This document shows positions 18,222 to 27,461 of a stretch of 64,000 nucleotides of DNA, piece after piece. Both the position numbers and the translations under genes were made by a program. The notes under the pieces were generated by a model that worked only from the letters and a program-made list of their open reading frames with translations, searched no databases and was not told the origin of the DNA. This DNA is from Candidatus Dormiibacterota bacterium (GTDB lineage: Bacteria > Chloroflexota > Dormibacteria > CF-121). How positions within the stretch are numbered: position 1 is the first letter of the stretch; each line of letters begins with the position of its first letter. The stretch is taken from NCBI GenBank assembly GCA_035544955.1, contig DASZZN010000051.1, positions 62,001 to 126,000 of the forward strand, read 5' to 3'.

Positions 18222-19883
18222 TTAGACTTCGACGACGATCGGGATGATCATCGGCCGCCGCCGCATCTGCTCGTAGAGGAACTTGCTCAACGAGTCCCGG
18301 ATCGAGTTTTTGATGACCTGCCATTCCGGGTTGCCGCGCCCCGGCTTATTGATGGTGGCGAGCACCTGCTGCCGGGCCGACTCGAGCAGGGCATCCGAGG
18401 TCTGTTGATGGACGAAGCCGCGCGAGATGAGATCGGGACCGGAGACCACCTGGCCGGTGTCCTTGTCGACGGTCACGATCACGATGAAAATGCCATCCTG
18501 CGACAGAATGTGCCGGTCGCGTAGGACTACAGAACCGACATCGCCAACCCCCAACCCGTCGACGAAAACGTAGCCCGCCGGGACCTTGTTGCCGAAATGC
18601 GGGAGGCTGTCGCTCAGCTCGACGGTGTTCCCGTCGTCCGTCACGATCACATGGTCCTTGCTGATGCCGACTTCCTGGGCGATCTCCGAATGCAGCGCCA
18701 GGTGGCGGAACTCTCCGTGCACCGGCATGAAGAACTTGGGCCGCACCAGGTTCAGCATCAGCTTGAGCTCCTCGCGGCTCGCATGCCCCGAGGCATGGAC
18801 GCGGTTGCGGGCGGAGTAAAAGACCCGCGCCCCGTGCTTGTAGCAGTTGTTGATCGTGCGCGAGACCAGTTCCTCGTTACCCGGGATCGGCGTCGCCGAG
18901 AGGATGACGGTGTCACCCGATTTCAGCTTCACCTGCGGATGCTCCTGGGCCGCGATCCGAGTCAGGGCGGAAAGGGGCTCACCCTGGCTACCGCTCGACA
19001 GGATGACGAGCCGATCATCAGGCTCCTTGTTGATGTCCTGAACCTTGATCAGGATGTCGCCGGGCATCTGGATGTAGCCAAGCTCCTGAGCGATCGTCAG
19101 GTTGTTCACCATGGAGCGGCCGATCACCGCCACCTTGCGCTTGTAGCGGGCCGCGGTGTTGAGCGCTTGCTGGATGCGGTAGATGTTGGACGCGAAGGTC
19201 GAGATGATGATCCGGCCGGGACACTGCCCGAACAGCTCCTGGAAGGCCTCCCCGATGGTGCGCTCGGAGGGGGTGAAGCCGTCGCGTTCGGCGTTGGTGC
19301 TGTCCGACATCAGCAGCATCACGCCGTGGTTCCCGAAGTGCGACAGACGCGCCATGTCTGTCGGCTTGCCGTCGACCGGCGTCTGGTCCATCTTGAAGTC
19401 GGCCGTATGGATCACCATGCCGACCGGCGTCTGGATGGCGAGCGCGGTGGTGTCCGGGATACTGTGCGCGACATGGATGAACTCGACCTTGAAGGGGCCG
19501 AGCTCGACGACGTCGCCGGCCTTGATCTCGCGTAGATCGACCTGCTCGACAAGCTTGTGCTCGCGCAGCCTGTTCTTGATGAAGCCCAGCGTGAGGCGGC
19601 TGCCGTAAATCGGTGCCGAAACCTTGGGCAGGATGTAGGGCAGCGACCCGACATGGTCCTCGTGGCCGTGGGTCAGCAGGAACGCGAGCACTTTGTCCTT
19701 CCGCTCCTGCAGGTAGGTGACATCCGGCAGCACCAGGTCGACGCCGAGCATCTCCTCCTCGGGGAACATGAGGCCGGCGTCGATGACGACGATGTTCTCG
19801 TCGTACTCGAGTGCCATCATGTTGCGACCGATCTCGCCCAAACCCCCGAGGGGAATGGCGCGCAACCTGGGCTGCTTAGCCAA
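18222..19883 (-). CDS. rnj: Ribonuclease J
   Basis: Metallo-beta-lactamase/beta-CASP nuclease with 5'-exo and endo activity in RNA maturation and decay. Motifs over 553 residues: GGLGEIGRNM at the N-terminus, the zinc site LTHGHEDHVGSLPY, beta-CASP SDSTNAERDGFTPSE, GSQGEPLSAL and the C-terminal HASGHAS and PVHGEFRHL. TTG at 19883 overlaps the end of the udg gene by 8 nt. This forms an RNA-turnover set with pnp just upstream and rny 14 kb away. Confidence 0.96.
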   Translation of the reverse strand: MAKQPRLRAIPLGGLGEIGRNMMALEYDENIVVIDAGLMFPEEEMLGVDLVLPDVTYLQERKDKVLAFLLTHGHEDHVGSLPYILPKVSAPIYGSRLTLGFIKNRLREHKLVEQVDLREIKAGDVVELGPFKVEFIHVAHSIPDTTALAIQTPVGMVIHTADFKMDQTPVDGKPTDMARLSHFGNHGVMLLMSDSTNAERDGFTPSERTIGEAFQELFGQCPGRIIISTFASNIYRIQQALNTAARYKRKVAVIGRSMVNNLTIAQELGYIQMPGDILIKVQDINKEPDDRLVILSSGSQGEPLSALTRIAAQEHPQVKLKSGDTVILSATPIPGNEELVSRTINNCYKHGARVFYSARNRVHASGHASREELKLMLNLVRPKFFMPVHGEFRHLALHSEIAQEVGISKDHVIVTDDGNTVELSDSLPHFGNKVPAGYVFVDGLGVGDVGSVVLRDRHILSQDGIFIVIVTVDKDTGQVVSGPDLISRGFVHQQTSDALLESARQQVLATINKPGRGNPEWQVIKNSIRDSLSKFLYEQMRRRPMIIPIVVEV

Positions 19884-20547
19884 AAAGGGTGAGCTGCTCC
19901 TCCGGCTTGGGGATCGGCGTCGCCGCCACGGCGAGCGCCTGCCGCCGCTCTTCCGCCTGGTCGAGATGCGCCCTCACGGCCTTGAAGTCCTGCTCCAGCG
20001 GGCCCATCAGGAAGCTGTTGTAGAGAGCCGCCGCGGGGTGGTAGACCGGGATGTAGGTCACCGCGTCCCTGGTGACCACTTTCCCATGAAGGCGCGAGAT
20101 CGACTCATATCCCGGCAAGAGGCGCGCCAGCGCGTGCCGGCCGAGCACCAGGACGACTTCGGGCTTGATCAGCCGGAGCTGCTGCTCGAGATAGGGCGAG
20201 CAGGCCTCCGCTTCGGCGGGCTGCGGATCCCGGTTTCCCGGCGGCCGGCACTTGAGGATGTTCGTGATGAAGACGTCGCCGCGCGAGAGGCCGATACCGC
20301 GAAGCAACTGGTCGAGCAGCTTGCCCGCCGCCCCGACGAACGGCTCGCCCTGCAGGTCCTCGTTCTGGCCGGGCGCCTCGCCGACGATCACGATCCGCGC
20401 CTTGGCCGGGCCAACCCCGGGCACCGCCTTGGTTCGCGAATGACCTAACGGGCAACGCCGGCAATTGTGGACCGCCGCGCTCAGGCTCGGCAGGTCGACG
20501 AAATCCAAACCGGGGCTCATTGTATGCCGGGACGGGAGCCCCGGCAT
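19876..20547 (-). CDS. Type-4 (Fe-S) uracil-DNA glycosylase
   Basis: Removes uracil from DNA, starting base-excision repair. The family-4 pattern is clear: CRRCPL at about 30, motif 1 VGEAPGQNEDLQGEPFVGAAG, NILKCRPPGNRDP with another cluster cysteine, a C-terminal-side cysteine in AEACSPYL and motif 2 VYHPAAAL. Start is either ATG 20547, whose codon lies inside a hairpin, or ATG 20520 immediately after it. It sits between pnp and rnj on the same strand. Confidence 0.92.
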   Translation of the reverse strand: MPGLPSRHTMSPGLDFVDLPSLSAAVHNCRRCPLGHSRTKAVPGVGPAKARIVIVGEAPGQNEDLQGEPFVGAAGKLLDQLLRGIGLSRGDVFITNILKCRPPGNRDPQPAEAEACSPYLEQQLRLIKPEVVLVLGRHALARLLPGYESISRLHGKVVTRDAVTYIPVYHPAAALYNSFLMGPLEQDFKAVRAHLDQAEERRQALAVAATPIPKPEEQLTLFG

Positions 20548-20550
20548 ACA
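20521..20550. promoter_or_regulatory. Perfect 11-bp hairpin at the udg start
   Basis: Arms TGTATGCCGGG (20521-20531) and CCCGGCATACA (20540-20550) with an 8-nt loop. On the plus strand it is followed by GTTTTT and looks like an intrinsic terminator. On the minus strand, the coding direction, it covers one udg start codon and ends right before the other, so it could limit udg translation. Confidence 0.6.
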
Positions 20551-20571
20551 GTTTTTCCACAGGCCTAATGC

Positions 20572-22809
20572 CTAATTGCGGTTGTCTCGTCCACGGCCGC
20601 CGGCGCGGTCGAAGTCCCGGCGCGGGCCACGATCGCCGCCACCCGGGCGATAGCCACCGCCGCCGCCTTCGCGACGCGGGCCGCCCCGATCACGATCGGT
20701 CACGACCCAGTCCCCGTTCGTGATGCCCTTGGCCTCTTGCAGCACGGCCTTGCGCGAAAGGTTCACGCGACCCTGGCGATCGACCTCGGTCACCTTGACG
20801 TCGATCTCGTCGCCGACGTTGACCGCATCCTCGACCCGCTCGACGCGCTCCTCAGCCAGCTGGCTGATGTGGACCAGACCGTCCTGGTTCGGCATGATCT
20901 GGACGAAGGCACCGAAGGGCATGATGCGAACTACCTTGCCGCGGTAGTTCTTTCCCACCTCGACCTCGCCGGTCAGGTCGCGGATCAACTGTTCGGCTTT
21001 GGCGGCCGAGTCGCCGTTAACCGAGCCGATCACGACCCGGCCATCGTCCTCGATGTCGATGCTGGTGACCCCCGAGTCTTCGATGATCTTGCGAATCATC
21101 TTGCCTCCGGGGCCGATCACTTCGCGGATCTTGTCGGGATGGATCTGGACGGTGACCATTCGCGGCGCGTACTGCGACATGGCGTCCCGCGGCTGGCTCA
21201 GCGCCGCGTCCATCTTGTCCATGATGAAGAGGCGGCCTTCCTTGGCCTGCTGAATCGCGCCGGCCATGGTGTCGATGCTGATGCCTTTGATCTTCATGTC
21301 CATCTGCATGGCGGTGACACCCTGCCGGGTACCGGCCACTTTGAAGTCCATGTCGCCCAGAGCATCCTCGACACCCTGGATATCGCTGAGAACGGCGACC
21401 TTCCCATCACCGGTGATCAAGCCCATCGCGATCCCGGCCACCTGGCCCTTGGTCGGGACGCCGGCGTCCATCATCGCCAGGCTGGAGCCGCATACGCTCG
21501 CCATCGAGGTCGAGCCATTGGACGAGAGGATCTCGGTGACGAGCCGGATCGTGTAAGGGAACTCCTCTTCGGTCGGCACGACCGGCAGAAGCGCCCGCTC
21601 GGCAAGCGCACCGTGGCCGATCTCCCGCCGCCCCGGCGAGCGGAGCGGCCGAGCCTCGCCCACGCTGAAGGGCGGGAAGTTGTAGTGATGCATGAAGCGC
21701 TTGAACTCCTCGAGGCCGAGCCCATCGAGCTTCTGCTTGTCACCGATCGAGCCGAGGGTGACGATGCTGAGCGCCTGGGTCTGACCCCGCGTGAACAGCG
21801 CCGAGCCGTGGGTGCGGGGCAGGATGCCCACCTCACACGTGATCGGCCGGATCTCGGTCGTTTTGCGCCCGTCCGGACGTACGCCCTCGGCGAGGATCTT
21901 GCCGCGCACGCGCTGCTTGACCTTAGCCTCGAAGCTCTTCGATAGGTACGGCAGCCGGTCCGCGAACTGCGGGCCAAGCTCGGTGACGGTCTCCTTCTTC
22001 AGATCGTCGAGTGCGGACTCGCGCAGCGCCTTGTTGGGATTGAAGAGCGCCTGGTCCAGCCGCTCGGCGAGGAAGCGGTCGACCGCCTCGTCGACCTCGG
22101 GGTCCTTGGGGCTTTCCGGAACGGTGACTTTTGGCTTGCCGACTTCGCGGGCGAAAGCGTCCTGCATCTCGCAGATCCGAACGATCTCGCGATGCGCCAG
22201 TCGCAGTGCCTCGACGATGGTTTCCTCGGGCACTTCCTTGGCCCCGGCTTCCACCATGATGATGGCTTCCCGGGTGCCGGCCACGACCAGGTCGAGCTTG
22301 CTTTCGGCCAGGCGGTTGATCGGCGGACCGACGACCAGCTGGTCGTCGAGCAAGCCGATGCGGACGGCGCCGATCGGGCCCTGGAAGGGGATCGGCGAGA
22401 TCGACAGCGCCAGCGAGGCGCCGTTGATGGCCATGGTTGCCGGGTCGGCGTCCTGGTCCACGGAGAGCACGGTTGCCACGATCTGGACGTCGTTTCGGAA
22501 GTCCTTGGGGAACAGCGGGCGGATCGGTCGGTCGATCAAGCGGCTGTTGAGGATCGCCTGCTCGCTGGGGCGTCCCTCGCGGCGGATGAACCCGCCCGGG
22601 ATCTTGCCGGCCGCGTAGAGCTTCTCTTCGTAGTCGCAGGTGAGCGGGAAGAAGTCGATCCCTTCCCGCGGCGTCGAGGCCATCACGGCCGTGACGAGCA
22701 GCATGGTGTCGCCCATCCGCACGGTGACCGCGCCGGATGCTTGCTGGGCGACGTGACCGGTCTCGACCGTCAGCGTCCGCCCACCAATTTCGAGTTGTGT
22801 TGTATTCAC
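20572..22809 (-). CDS. pnp: Polyribonucleotide nucleotidyltransferase (PNPase)
   Basis: Phosphorolytic 3'-to-5' exoribonuclease, 745 residues. Two RNase PH-like domains flank an all-helical domain; [20 protein letters not shown] and the active-site region around [15 protein letters not shown] are present. KH ([17 protein letters not shown]) and S1 ([19 protein letters not shown]) domains follow, then an Arg/Gly-rich tail of about 35 residues. The GTG at 22809 follows AGGAGG; the 41 residues open upstream of it are unconserved leader. It is the classical rpsO-pnp pair. Confidence 0.97.
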   Translation of the reverse strand: MNTTQLEIGGRTLTVETGHVAQQASGAVTVRMGDTMLLVTAVMASTPREGIDFFPLTCDYEEKLYAAGKIPGGFIRREGRPSEQAILNSRLIDRPIRPLFPKDFRNDVQIVATVLSVDQDADPATMAINGASLALSISPIPFQGPIGAVRIGLLDDQLVVGPPINRLAESKLDLVVAGTREAIIMVEAGAKEVPEETIVEALRLAHREIVRICEMQDAFAREVGKPKVTVPESPKDPEVDEAVDRFLAERLDQALFNPNKALRESALDDLKKETVTELGPQFADRLPYLSKSFEAKVKQRVRGKILAEGVRPDGRKTTEIRPITCEVGILPRTHGSALFTRGQTQALSIVTLGSIGDKQKLDGLGLEEFKRFMHHYNFPPFSVGEARPLRSPGRREIGHGALAERALLPVVPTEEEFPYTIRLVTEILSSNGSTSMASVCGSSLAMMDAGVPTKGQVAGIAMGLITGDGKVAVLSDIQGVEDALGDMDFKVAGTRQGVTAMQMDMKIKGISIDTMAGAIQQAKEGRLFIMDKMDAALSQPRDAMSQYAPRMVTVQIHPDKIREVIGPGGKMIRKIIEDSGVTSIDIEDDGRVVIGSVNGDSAAKAEQLIRDLTGEVEVGKNYRGKVVRIMPFGAFVQIMPNQDGLVHISQLAEERVERVEDAVNVGDEIDVKVTEVDRQGRVNLSRKAVLQEAKGITNGDWVVTDRDRGGPRREGGGGGYRPGGGDRGPRRDFDRAGGRGRDNRN

Positions 22810-22989
22810 GAATCCTCCTGGGGCCGCGGAAATCGCGGCACAAAAAATAGTTGGCAATCGGCCCAGGCGGTTCCTGTATTGCGGGTTAGGGGTTGGGGTT
22901 CGAAGAAAAGGAACCCTTTCTCCGCACACCAATCTCTAACCCTCTGCGAGGTGGCCCCGCCCGGGCAAGGGGTCTATGGCTCTAGGCCA
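22810..22989 (-). promoter_or_regulatory. rpsO-pnp intergenic leader
   Basis: A 180-nt region with no gene. It contains a six-bp stem with a 9-nt loop (22896-22916, GGGTTC/GAACCC) and a run of C-rich tracts. In other bacteria the pnp leader hairpin is cut by RNase III for autoregulation; whether this one serves that role is inference. Confidence 0.35.
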
Positions 22990-23253
22990 TCACCTCCGTA
23001 GCCCGAGCTTCGCGACGACAGCCCGGTAGCGCTCGATGTCGGTGCGCTGCAGGTAGTTCAGCAGCCGGCGGCGTTTGCCGACCAGCTGGAGCAGCCCGCG
23101 CCGCGAATTGTGGTCGTGGGCGTGCGTCTTGAGGTGGTCGGTGAGGTGGTTGATCCGTTCGCTGAAGATGGCGATCTGGACTTCGGACGATCCGGTGTCC
23201 TTGTCATTGAGGCGGTTCGCCTCGATGACGCCCGCTTTGATGCTCGTTGCCAG
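22990..23253 (-). CDS. rpsO: Small-subunit ribosomal protein uS15, apparent CTG start
   Basis: Primary 16S rRNA-binding protein of the 30S platform. The reading frame encodes the full S15 fold: [30 protein letters not shown] and [12 protein letters not shown] at the end. Between the upstream in-frame stop and this conserved region there is no ATG, GTG or TTG. The CTG at 23253-23251 lies 8 nt after a perfect AGGAGG and gives 87 residues, very close to the 89 of E. coli. Gene identity is certain; the CTG start is the best-supported reading. Upstream is the lipid kinase, downstream pnp. Confidence 0.92.
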   Translation of the reverse strand: MATSIKAGVIEANRLNDKDTGSSEVQIAIFSERINHLTDHLKTHAHDHNSRRGLLQLVGKRRRLLNYLQRTDIERYRAVVAKLGLRR

Positions 23254-23292
23254 TCGGTGTACCTCCTAAGTTGCTCGCCCGAGTGCCGTTGG

Positions 23293-24210
23293 CTAGTCGG
23301 ACATTCGCGCTGAGTCACCCGAGAGTATACCCGAAGGTCGCCAATCAATAACCTGGAGGGCGCCGGGGACGATCTCGAAGACTGCAGGGGTCATGCCGGC
23401 GAGCTCGCCGTCCGCCTCCACCCCGATCGGCTGCTCGCTCTCGATCTCGACCCGCCGAGCCCGCCCGAATTCGACCTGGGACAACTGTCCGTGCGTTCCC
23501 CGATAGAGCATCGGCAGGCTGCGAATCCCCAGCCAGCGGCCGACATCGCCAATCGTCACGACGTCGAACCAGCCGTCGTCCGGTTGGGCCTGGGGGGCGA
23601 TCCGCATCGCGCCGCCGAGGTAGGCCCCGTTGGCGACGGCGATGGTGCGCACCCGACGCTGCAGCACCGGGCCCTCGTCCAGCCGAAGACGAACGGGTGC
23701 ATTCTGATGCCGCGCGAGGCTGATGACCGCGGCTCCCAGGAAATTCACGGTGCCTCCCAGGGCTGCGGGCCCGCGCGCAGCCCGCCGCACAACCTCGGCC
23801 CCGATCCCCGCGTCCGCGACATTGATGAAGTAGCGCCGCCCCGTCGAGGTGGAGAGGCGACCGGCATCGAGCGGGCGCCAGCGATCAGTGGTCAGCCACG
23901 CGGCAACGTCCTCGGGCCGGCGCGGGCTGGGGATACTGCGGCGCAGGTCGGCGCCTGTGCCGCGCTGCAGGAACCCGACCCGCGGTGGCCGGGCCGCCGG
24001 GCGTCGGAGCAGGCCGTTGACCACCTCATGAGCGGTCCCATCGCCACCCACCGCGACTACCAGTCGATCGCCGGCCGCCGCCGCGTAGTCGGCAGCATCG
24101 CCGCGCCGAGCGGTCTCGACCACATCGAAAGCCATACCGGCGCACGCGGTCGCGCAGCGGCGCCAGAAGCCGCGGGCTCGTCCGCCACCCGCCGAGGGGT
24201 TGACGATCAC
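23293..24210 (-). CDS. Diacylglycerol kinase-family (YegS/BmrU-like) lipid kinase
   Basis: Predicted ATP-dependent lipid kinase. MIVNPSAGGGRA and AVGGDGTAHEVVNGLL (the GGDGT nucleotide loop) mark the catalytic domain, and RGTGADLRRS replaces the usual GTGNDLAR. The C-terminal half has PDDGWFDVVTIG and a final VEADGE motif as in YegS-type enzymes. 305 residues, GTG start 20 nt after the ribF stop. The lipid substrate is not predictable. Confidence 0.88.
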   Translation of the reverse strand: MIVNPSAGGGRARGFWRRCATACAGMAFDVVETARRGDAADYAAAAGDRLVVAVGGDGTAHEVVNGLLRRPAARPPRVGFLQRGTGADLRRSIPSPRRPEDVAAWLTTDRWRPLDAGRLSTSTGRRYFINVADAGIGAEVVRRAARGPAALGGTVNFLGAAVISLARHQNAPVRLRLDEGPVLQRRVRTIAVANGAYLGGAMRIAPQAQPDDGWFDVVTIGDVGRWLGIRSLPMLYRGTHGQLSQVEFGRARRVEIESEQPIGVEADGELAGMTPAVFEIVPGALQVIDWRPSGILSGDSARMSD

Positions 24211-24230
24211 GAGCGGCGGCTTCTGCGCGG

Positions 24231-25175
24231 TCAGGTGCGGCGTCTCCCAGACGGGACCGCGAGGATACGCCTGGCGTTCTCGACGTCGCGGGCCATCTGC
24301 TGCTGCAGCGCTGGGACCGTGGCAAACCGTTTCTCCGCGCGGAGCCGCTGCAGGAACCAGACCGTGATCAGCTTGTCGTACAGATTACCCTCGAAGTCGA
24401 CGACGAAGACCTCGACCGTGAGGGTGTTCCCGCCGAACGTCGGGCGGACGCCGACGCTAGTTGCGCCCCCATACGTTTGGCCGGCGATATCGACCCGAGA
24501 CGCGTAGATGGCATTCGGGGGGATCAGCTTATTGGGTTCGATGCGCATGTTGGCAGTGGGAAACCCGAGCTGGCGGCCGCGCTTGACGCCGTGCTCCACG
24601 CTAGAGCGTATGAAGTAGCCCCGACCGAGCAATTGGGCGGCGGCCCGAAGCTGGCCGAGCAGGACCAGGCGCCGGATCCGCGAGCTGCTGATGGGCTCCC
24701 GTCCGCGCAGCACCGTGGGGGCGATGTCGACGGTGAAGCCGTGCCTCGCTCCCAGCCGGCGTAAGAACGCGGGATCGCCACGCTGGCCATGCCCAAACCG
24801 GTGATTCTGGCCGACCACCATGCGGCGGAGTTCGATGCCCCGCAGGAGCCGCTCCATGAACGTCGCGGCACTCAGGGCGGCGATCTTTAGCGTGAAGGGG
24901 ATTACGACCACGTGATCGAGGCCGAGCTGATCCAGCAGCCAGGTCTTCTCTTCGAGGGTCGTGAGGAGCGGCGGGCAATGATCCGGGTCGATCACGCACC
25001 GCGGATGGGGATCGAACGTGACCAGCACGCTGGCGGCACCGGCCGCGCGCGCGCCGGCGATGAGCGGCTTCAAGAGGGCCTGGTGGCCGCGGTGGATACC
25101 GTCGAAGCTGCCGATCGTCGCATGGCTCGGCCCGAGCATGCCGGGGGCGGGAAAGCCGAAGGTGACCGCCGTCAT
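24231..25175 (-). CDS. ribF: Bifunctional riboflavin kinase/FAD synthetase
   Basis: Makes FMN and then FAD. The N-terminal adenylyltransferase domain shows IGSFDGIHRGHQ (HxGH-like) and ISSSRIRRLV; the C-terminal kinase domain has GRQLGFPTANM and VEVFVVDFEGNLY. ATG 25175 overlaps the truB stop as ATGA, giving 314 residues. Adjacent truB-ribF is typical across bacteria. Confidence 0.95.
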   Translation of the reverse strand: MTAVTFGFPAPGMLGPSHATIGSFDGIHRGHQALLKPLIAGARAAGAASVLVTFDPHPRCVIDPDHCPPLLTTLEEKTWLLDQLGLDHVVVIPFTLKIAALSAATFMERLLRGIELRRMVVGQNHRFGHGQRGDPAFLRRLGARHGFTVDIAPTVLRGREPISSSRIRRLVLLGQLRAAAQLLGRGYFIRSSVEHGVKRGRQLGFPTANMRIEPNKLIPPNAIYASRVDIAGQTYGGATSVGVRPTFGGNTLTVEVFVVDFEGNLYDKLITVWFLQRLRAEKRFATVPALQQQMARDVENARRILAVPSGRRRT

Positions 25176-26050
25176 CCCATGAAGACCGCGCGCGGCTGGA
25201 TTCGCCGGGTGGCGTCTGCCTCGCCCCAGGCGAGCAGCTCGCCGTCGGGGCCGAGGAGTCGATAGCGGCCGGCTGTCGTGTCCGGGGCGGGAACCGCCTG
25301 CCCCCGACGAACCGCTGCGGCGCCTGCGGCGTCCAGCGCCACCGCCGGCCAGTCGTGCAGCGGCAGGTCCATGGGAAGGAGCCAGCGGGTCCACCCCTCC
25401 CCCGCAGCAGCCAGCGTCGCCATCGGAACAGCGTCGGTCACCAACAGAGGGCCAACCGCGGTTCGCGTGAGGCCCGAGAGGTAGGCGCCGCACCCCAACG
25501 CCTGGCCCAGGTCCTGGGCAAGGCTGCGTACGTACATCCCACGGCCCGAGTTGATTTCCAGACGGCCGACCGAGGCCGCCGAGTCGTAGTCAAGCAAACG
25601 GATGGAAAAAATCTCCACCGGCCGCGCGCGCCGCTCGGGCACCTCGCCTCGCCGGGCTTTGCGATAGAGCGGCTCCCCACCCTGCTTGAGCGCCGAATAC
25701 ATGGGTGGCACTTGGTCGATCCGGCCGGCGAACGCCGGCAACTCCGCCTCGATCCGTTCGCGGCTGATGGCAGCTGGATCGCCAACCGGGGTGATCGTGC
25801 CCTCACGGTCGCCCGTGTCGGAGGTGAAGCCGAAGGTCACGGTTGCCATGTAGCTCTTGGGCCACTCGTGCACGAAGTCCGCCAACCGAGTGGCGTGGTT
25901 GATCAGGATCGGCAGGACCCCATCCGCCGCCGGATCGAGCGTGCCCCCGTGGCCGGCCTTCCGCACGCCTGGCAGCCGGCGCAGCATGCGGACGACGGCG
26001 AACGACGACGGTCCGGCCGGCTTGTTGACGTTCAGGATGCCCGATGTCAC
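25172..26050 (-). CDS. truB: tRNA pseudouridine(55) synthase TruB
   Basis: Modifies U55 in the tRNA T-loop. GILNVNKPAGPSS at the start and the catalytic GHGGTLDPAADGVLP (Asp nucleophile) are diagnostic; FVHEWPKSYMATVTFG and GRGMYVRSLAQDLG also match. 292 residues including a C-terminal PUA-like part. Its ATG overlaps the nrnA stop as ATGA. Confidence 0.95.
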   Translation of the reverse strand: MTSGILNVNKPAGPSSFAVVRMLRRLPGVRKAGHGGTLDPAADGVLPILINHATRLADFVHEWPKSYMATVTFGFTSDTGDREGTITPVGDPAAISRERIEAELPAFAGRIDQVPPMYSALKQGGEPLYRKARRGEVPERRARPVEIFSIRLLDYDSAASVGRLEINSGRGMYVRSLAQDLGQALGCGAYLSGLTRTAVGPLLVTDAVPMATLAAAGEGWTRWLLPMDLPLHDWPAVALDAAGAAAVRRGQAVPAPDTTAGRYRLLGPDGELLAWGEADATRRIQPRAVFMG

Positions 26051-27075
26051 CCGAGGTCGTTCATGCGCGCACGGACTTCGGCGAGCACCTTGGCCTCCGC
26101 TTCCTTGAGCGGCAATGGCAGCTCGATCCCCGCGGCCCGTCGGTGGCCGCCACCGCCGAACCGGGCAGCGAGCTCGGCCGCGTCGACCTGGTCGCGACTC
26201 CGGATGCTGACCTTCGTCAGACGCGGGCCTGCCTCTTTGAAAAGGATCGCGAGCTCCTGGCCGCGGACGGTGTTGAGCTGGTCGATGGCGCTGTCGGCCT
26301 GGTCCGTCGTCGCGCCACTATCCCGTAGCCCGGCCTGGCTGATCGATCCCCAGACAAGGCGATCGCCGAACTCGTAATGCAGGCCCTGGAGGATCCGCCC
26401 CTGCATCCGTAGCGACGAGGCCGGCCGGCTCTTGAAGAGCCCGCGGGCGATCGCGACCGGATCTGCGCCGAACTGCACCAGCTCGGCCGCGGCGCGCAGT
26501 GCCTGCGCCGAGGTGTTGTCGTGTCGGAAGCCGCCGGTGTCAGAAAGGATCGTGGCGTACAGGCAGGACGCGGCACCCGGCGGAATGTCGATCTTCCAGG
26601 CCTTGAGCAGGTCGTAGACGAGCTCGCCCGTGGAGGCGGCGTCGGTGAGCACCAGGTTGATGGTGCCGAAGCGCGTGTTCGAGACATGGTGATCGACGTT
26701 GACCACCACCCGCGCCTGCGTCACCACCGGCTCGTAGCTGCCGGCACGCGACGCATCGCTCGCATCGAAGATGAAGACAGGGGTGCCAGCCGGCGGCGCC
26801 TGCTGGTTGACGCGCTCGATGCCGGGGAGGAACCACCAGGCACCCGGCACGGGCGGCGAGGAGAGCACGGGCACGGCCTTCCCGATCGGCTCCAGCGCGA
26901 GAGCGAGAGCCAGGGCCGAGCCGAGCGTGTCGCCGTCCGCATCTTTATGCGTGACCGCCGTCACGACTGGAACGTCGTCGATCACCTGCCAGATCCGAGG
27001 CGCCAGCTCGGCCACCTCGGGGCGCGGTGGAGCGAGCTCAGCTGCCGGCGTTTGGTTCCCCTTGCTGAACTTCAC
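26047..27075 (-). CDS. nrnA: DHH-family phosphoesterase (NrnA-like oligoribonuclease/pAp phosphatase)
   Basis: Degrades nanoRNA and 3'-phosphoadenosine 5'-phosphate in the family. DHH motifs are visible: THKDADGDTLGS (in place of HxNPDGD), VFIFDASD, VNVDHHVSN and SDTGGFRH; the DHHA1 domain ends with GGGGHRRAAG. GTG 27075 lies inside rbfA and lacks a ribosome site, whereas an in-frame ACG at 27051 follows AAGGGGA at good spacing, so the true start is unsettled. The nusA-infB-rbfA-nrnA-truB-ribF order is the classical cluster. Confidence 0.92.
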   Translation of the reverse strand: MKFSKGNQTPAAELAPPRPEVAELAPRIWQVIDDVPVVTAVTHKDADGDTLGSALALALALEPIGKAVPVLSSPPVPGAWWFLPGIERVNQQAPPAGTPVFIFDASDASRAGSYEPVVTQARVVVNVDHHVSNTRFGTINLVLTDAASTGELVYDLLKAWKIDIPPGAASCLYATILSDTGGFRHDNTSAQALRAAAELVQFGADPVAIARGLFKSRPASSLRMQGRILQGLHYEFGDRLVWGSISQAGLRDSGATTDQADSAIDQLNTVRGQELAILFKEAGPRLTKVSIRSRDQVDAAELAARFGGGGHRRAAGIELPLPLKEAEAKVLAEVRARMNDLG

Positions 27076-27403
27076 GCAAAAGCTGGCTCATTCGGACGCT
27101 ATAGGCGACGCCCTCATCGAGCTGGAAATGCAGGTCGGGGGCGAACCGCAGGTTCGAGAGACGGGAGCCCAGCTCCCGCCGGATGAAACCTTTCGCGTGA
27201 TCCAACCCGTCGATCGCAGCCTGGCGCGCATCGTCCTCGCCGACGACGCTCACCTTGACCGTCGCATTGCGAAGGTCAGGACTGAGCTTCACCTCACTGA
27301 TCGTCGCCATCCCGATCCGGGGATCCTTGAGGTCGCGGATGATGATCTGACTGATTTCTTCGCGTAGTTGTGCGGCGACGCGTTCAACTCTATGAGTGCC
27401 CAT
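27038..27403 (-). CDS. rbfA: Ribosome-binding factor A
   Basis: KH-fold 30S maturation and cold-response factor. RVERVAAQLREEISQII, KDPRIGMATISEVKLSPDL and the C-terminal RFAPDLHFQLDEGV are characteristic. 121 residues from ATG 27403. The 3' end overlaps the nrnA start region. In most relatives it directly follows infB; here two accessory genes intervene. Confidence 0.95.
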   Translation of the reverse strand: MGTHRVERVAAQLREEISQIIIRDLKDPRIGMATISEVKLSPDLRNATVKVSVVGEDDARQAAIDGLDHAKGFIRRELGSRLSNLRFAPDLHFQLDEGVAYSVRMSQLLREVQQGEPNAGS

Positions 27404-27461
27404 ATGTTCATTGTATGAACCGCGAATCGCTCTCCCTTCCGCGCCGGCGACGGTCCCTCAA

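Noticed and set aside
20737-21945. 402-residue plus-strand frame across pnp
   Set aside because: Same antisense artefact; no domain recognisable.
23058-23348. 96-residue minus-strand frame over rpsO
   Set aside because: Ser/Arg/Thr-rich translation of the wrong frame; the correct frame one base over encodes S15.
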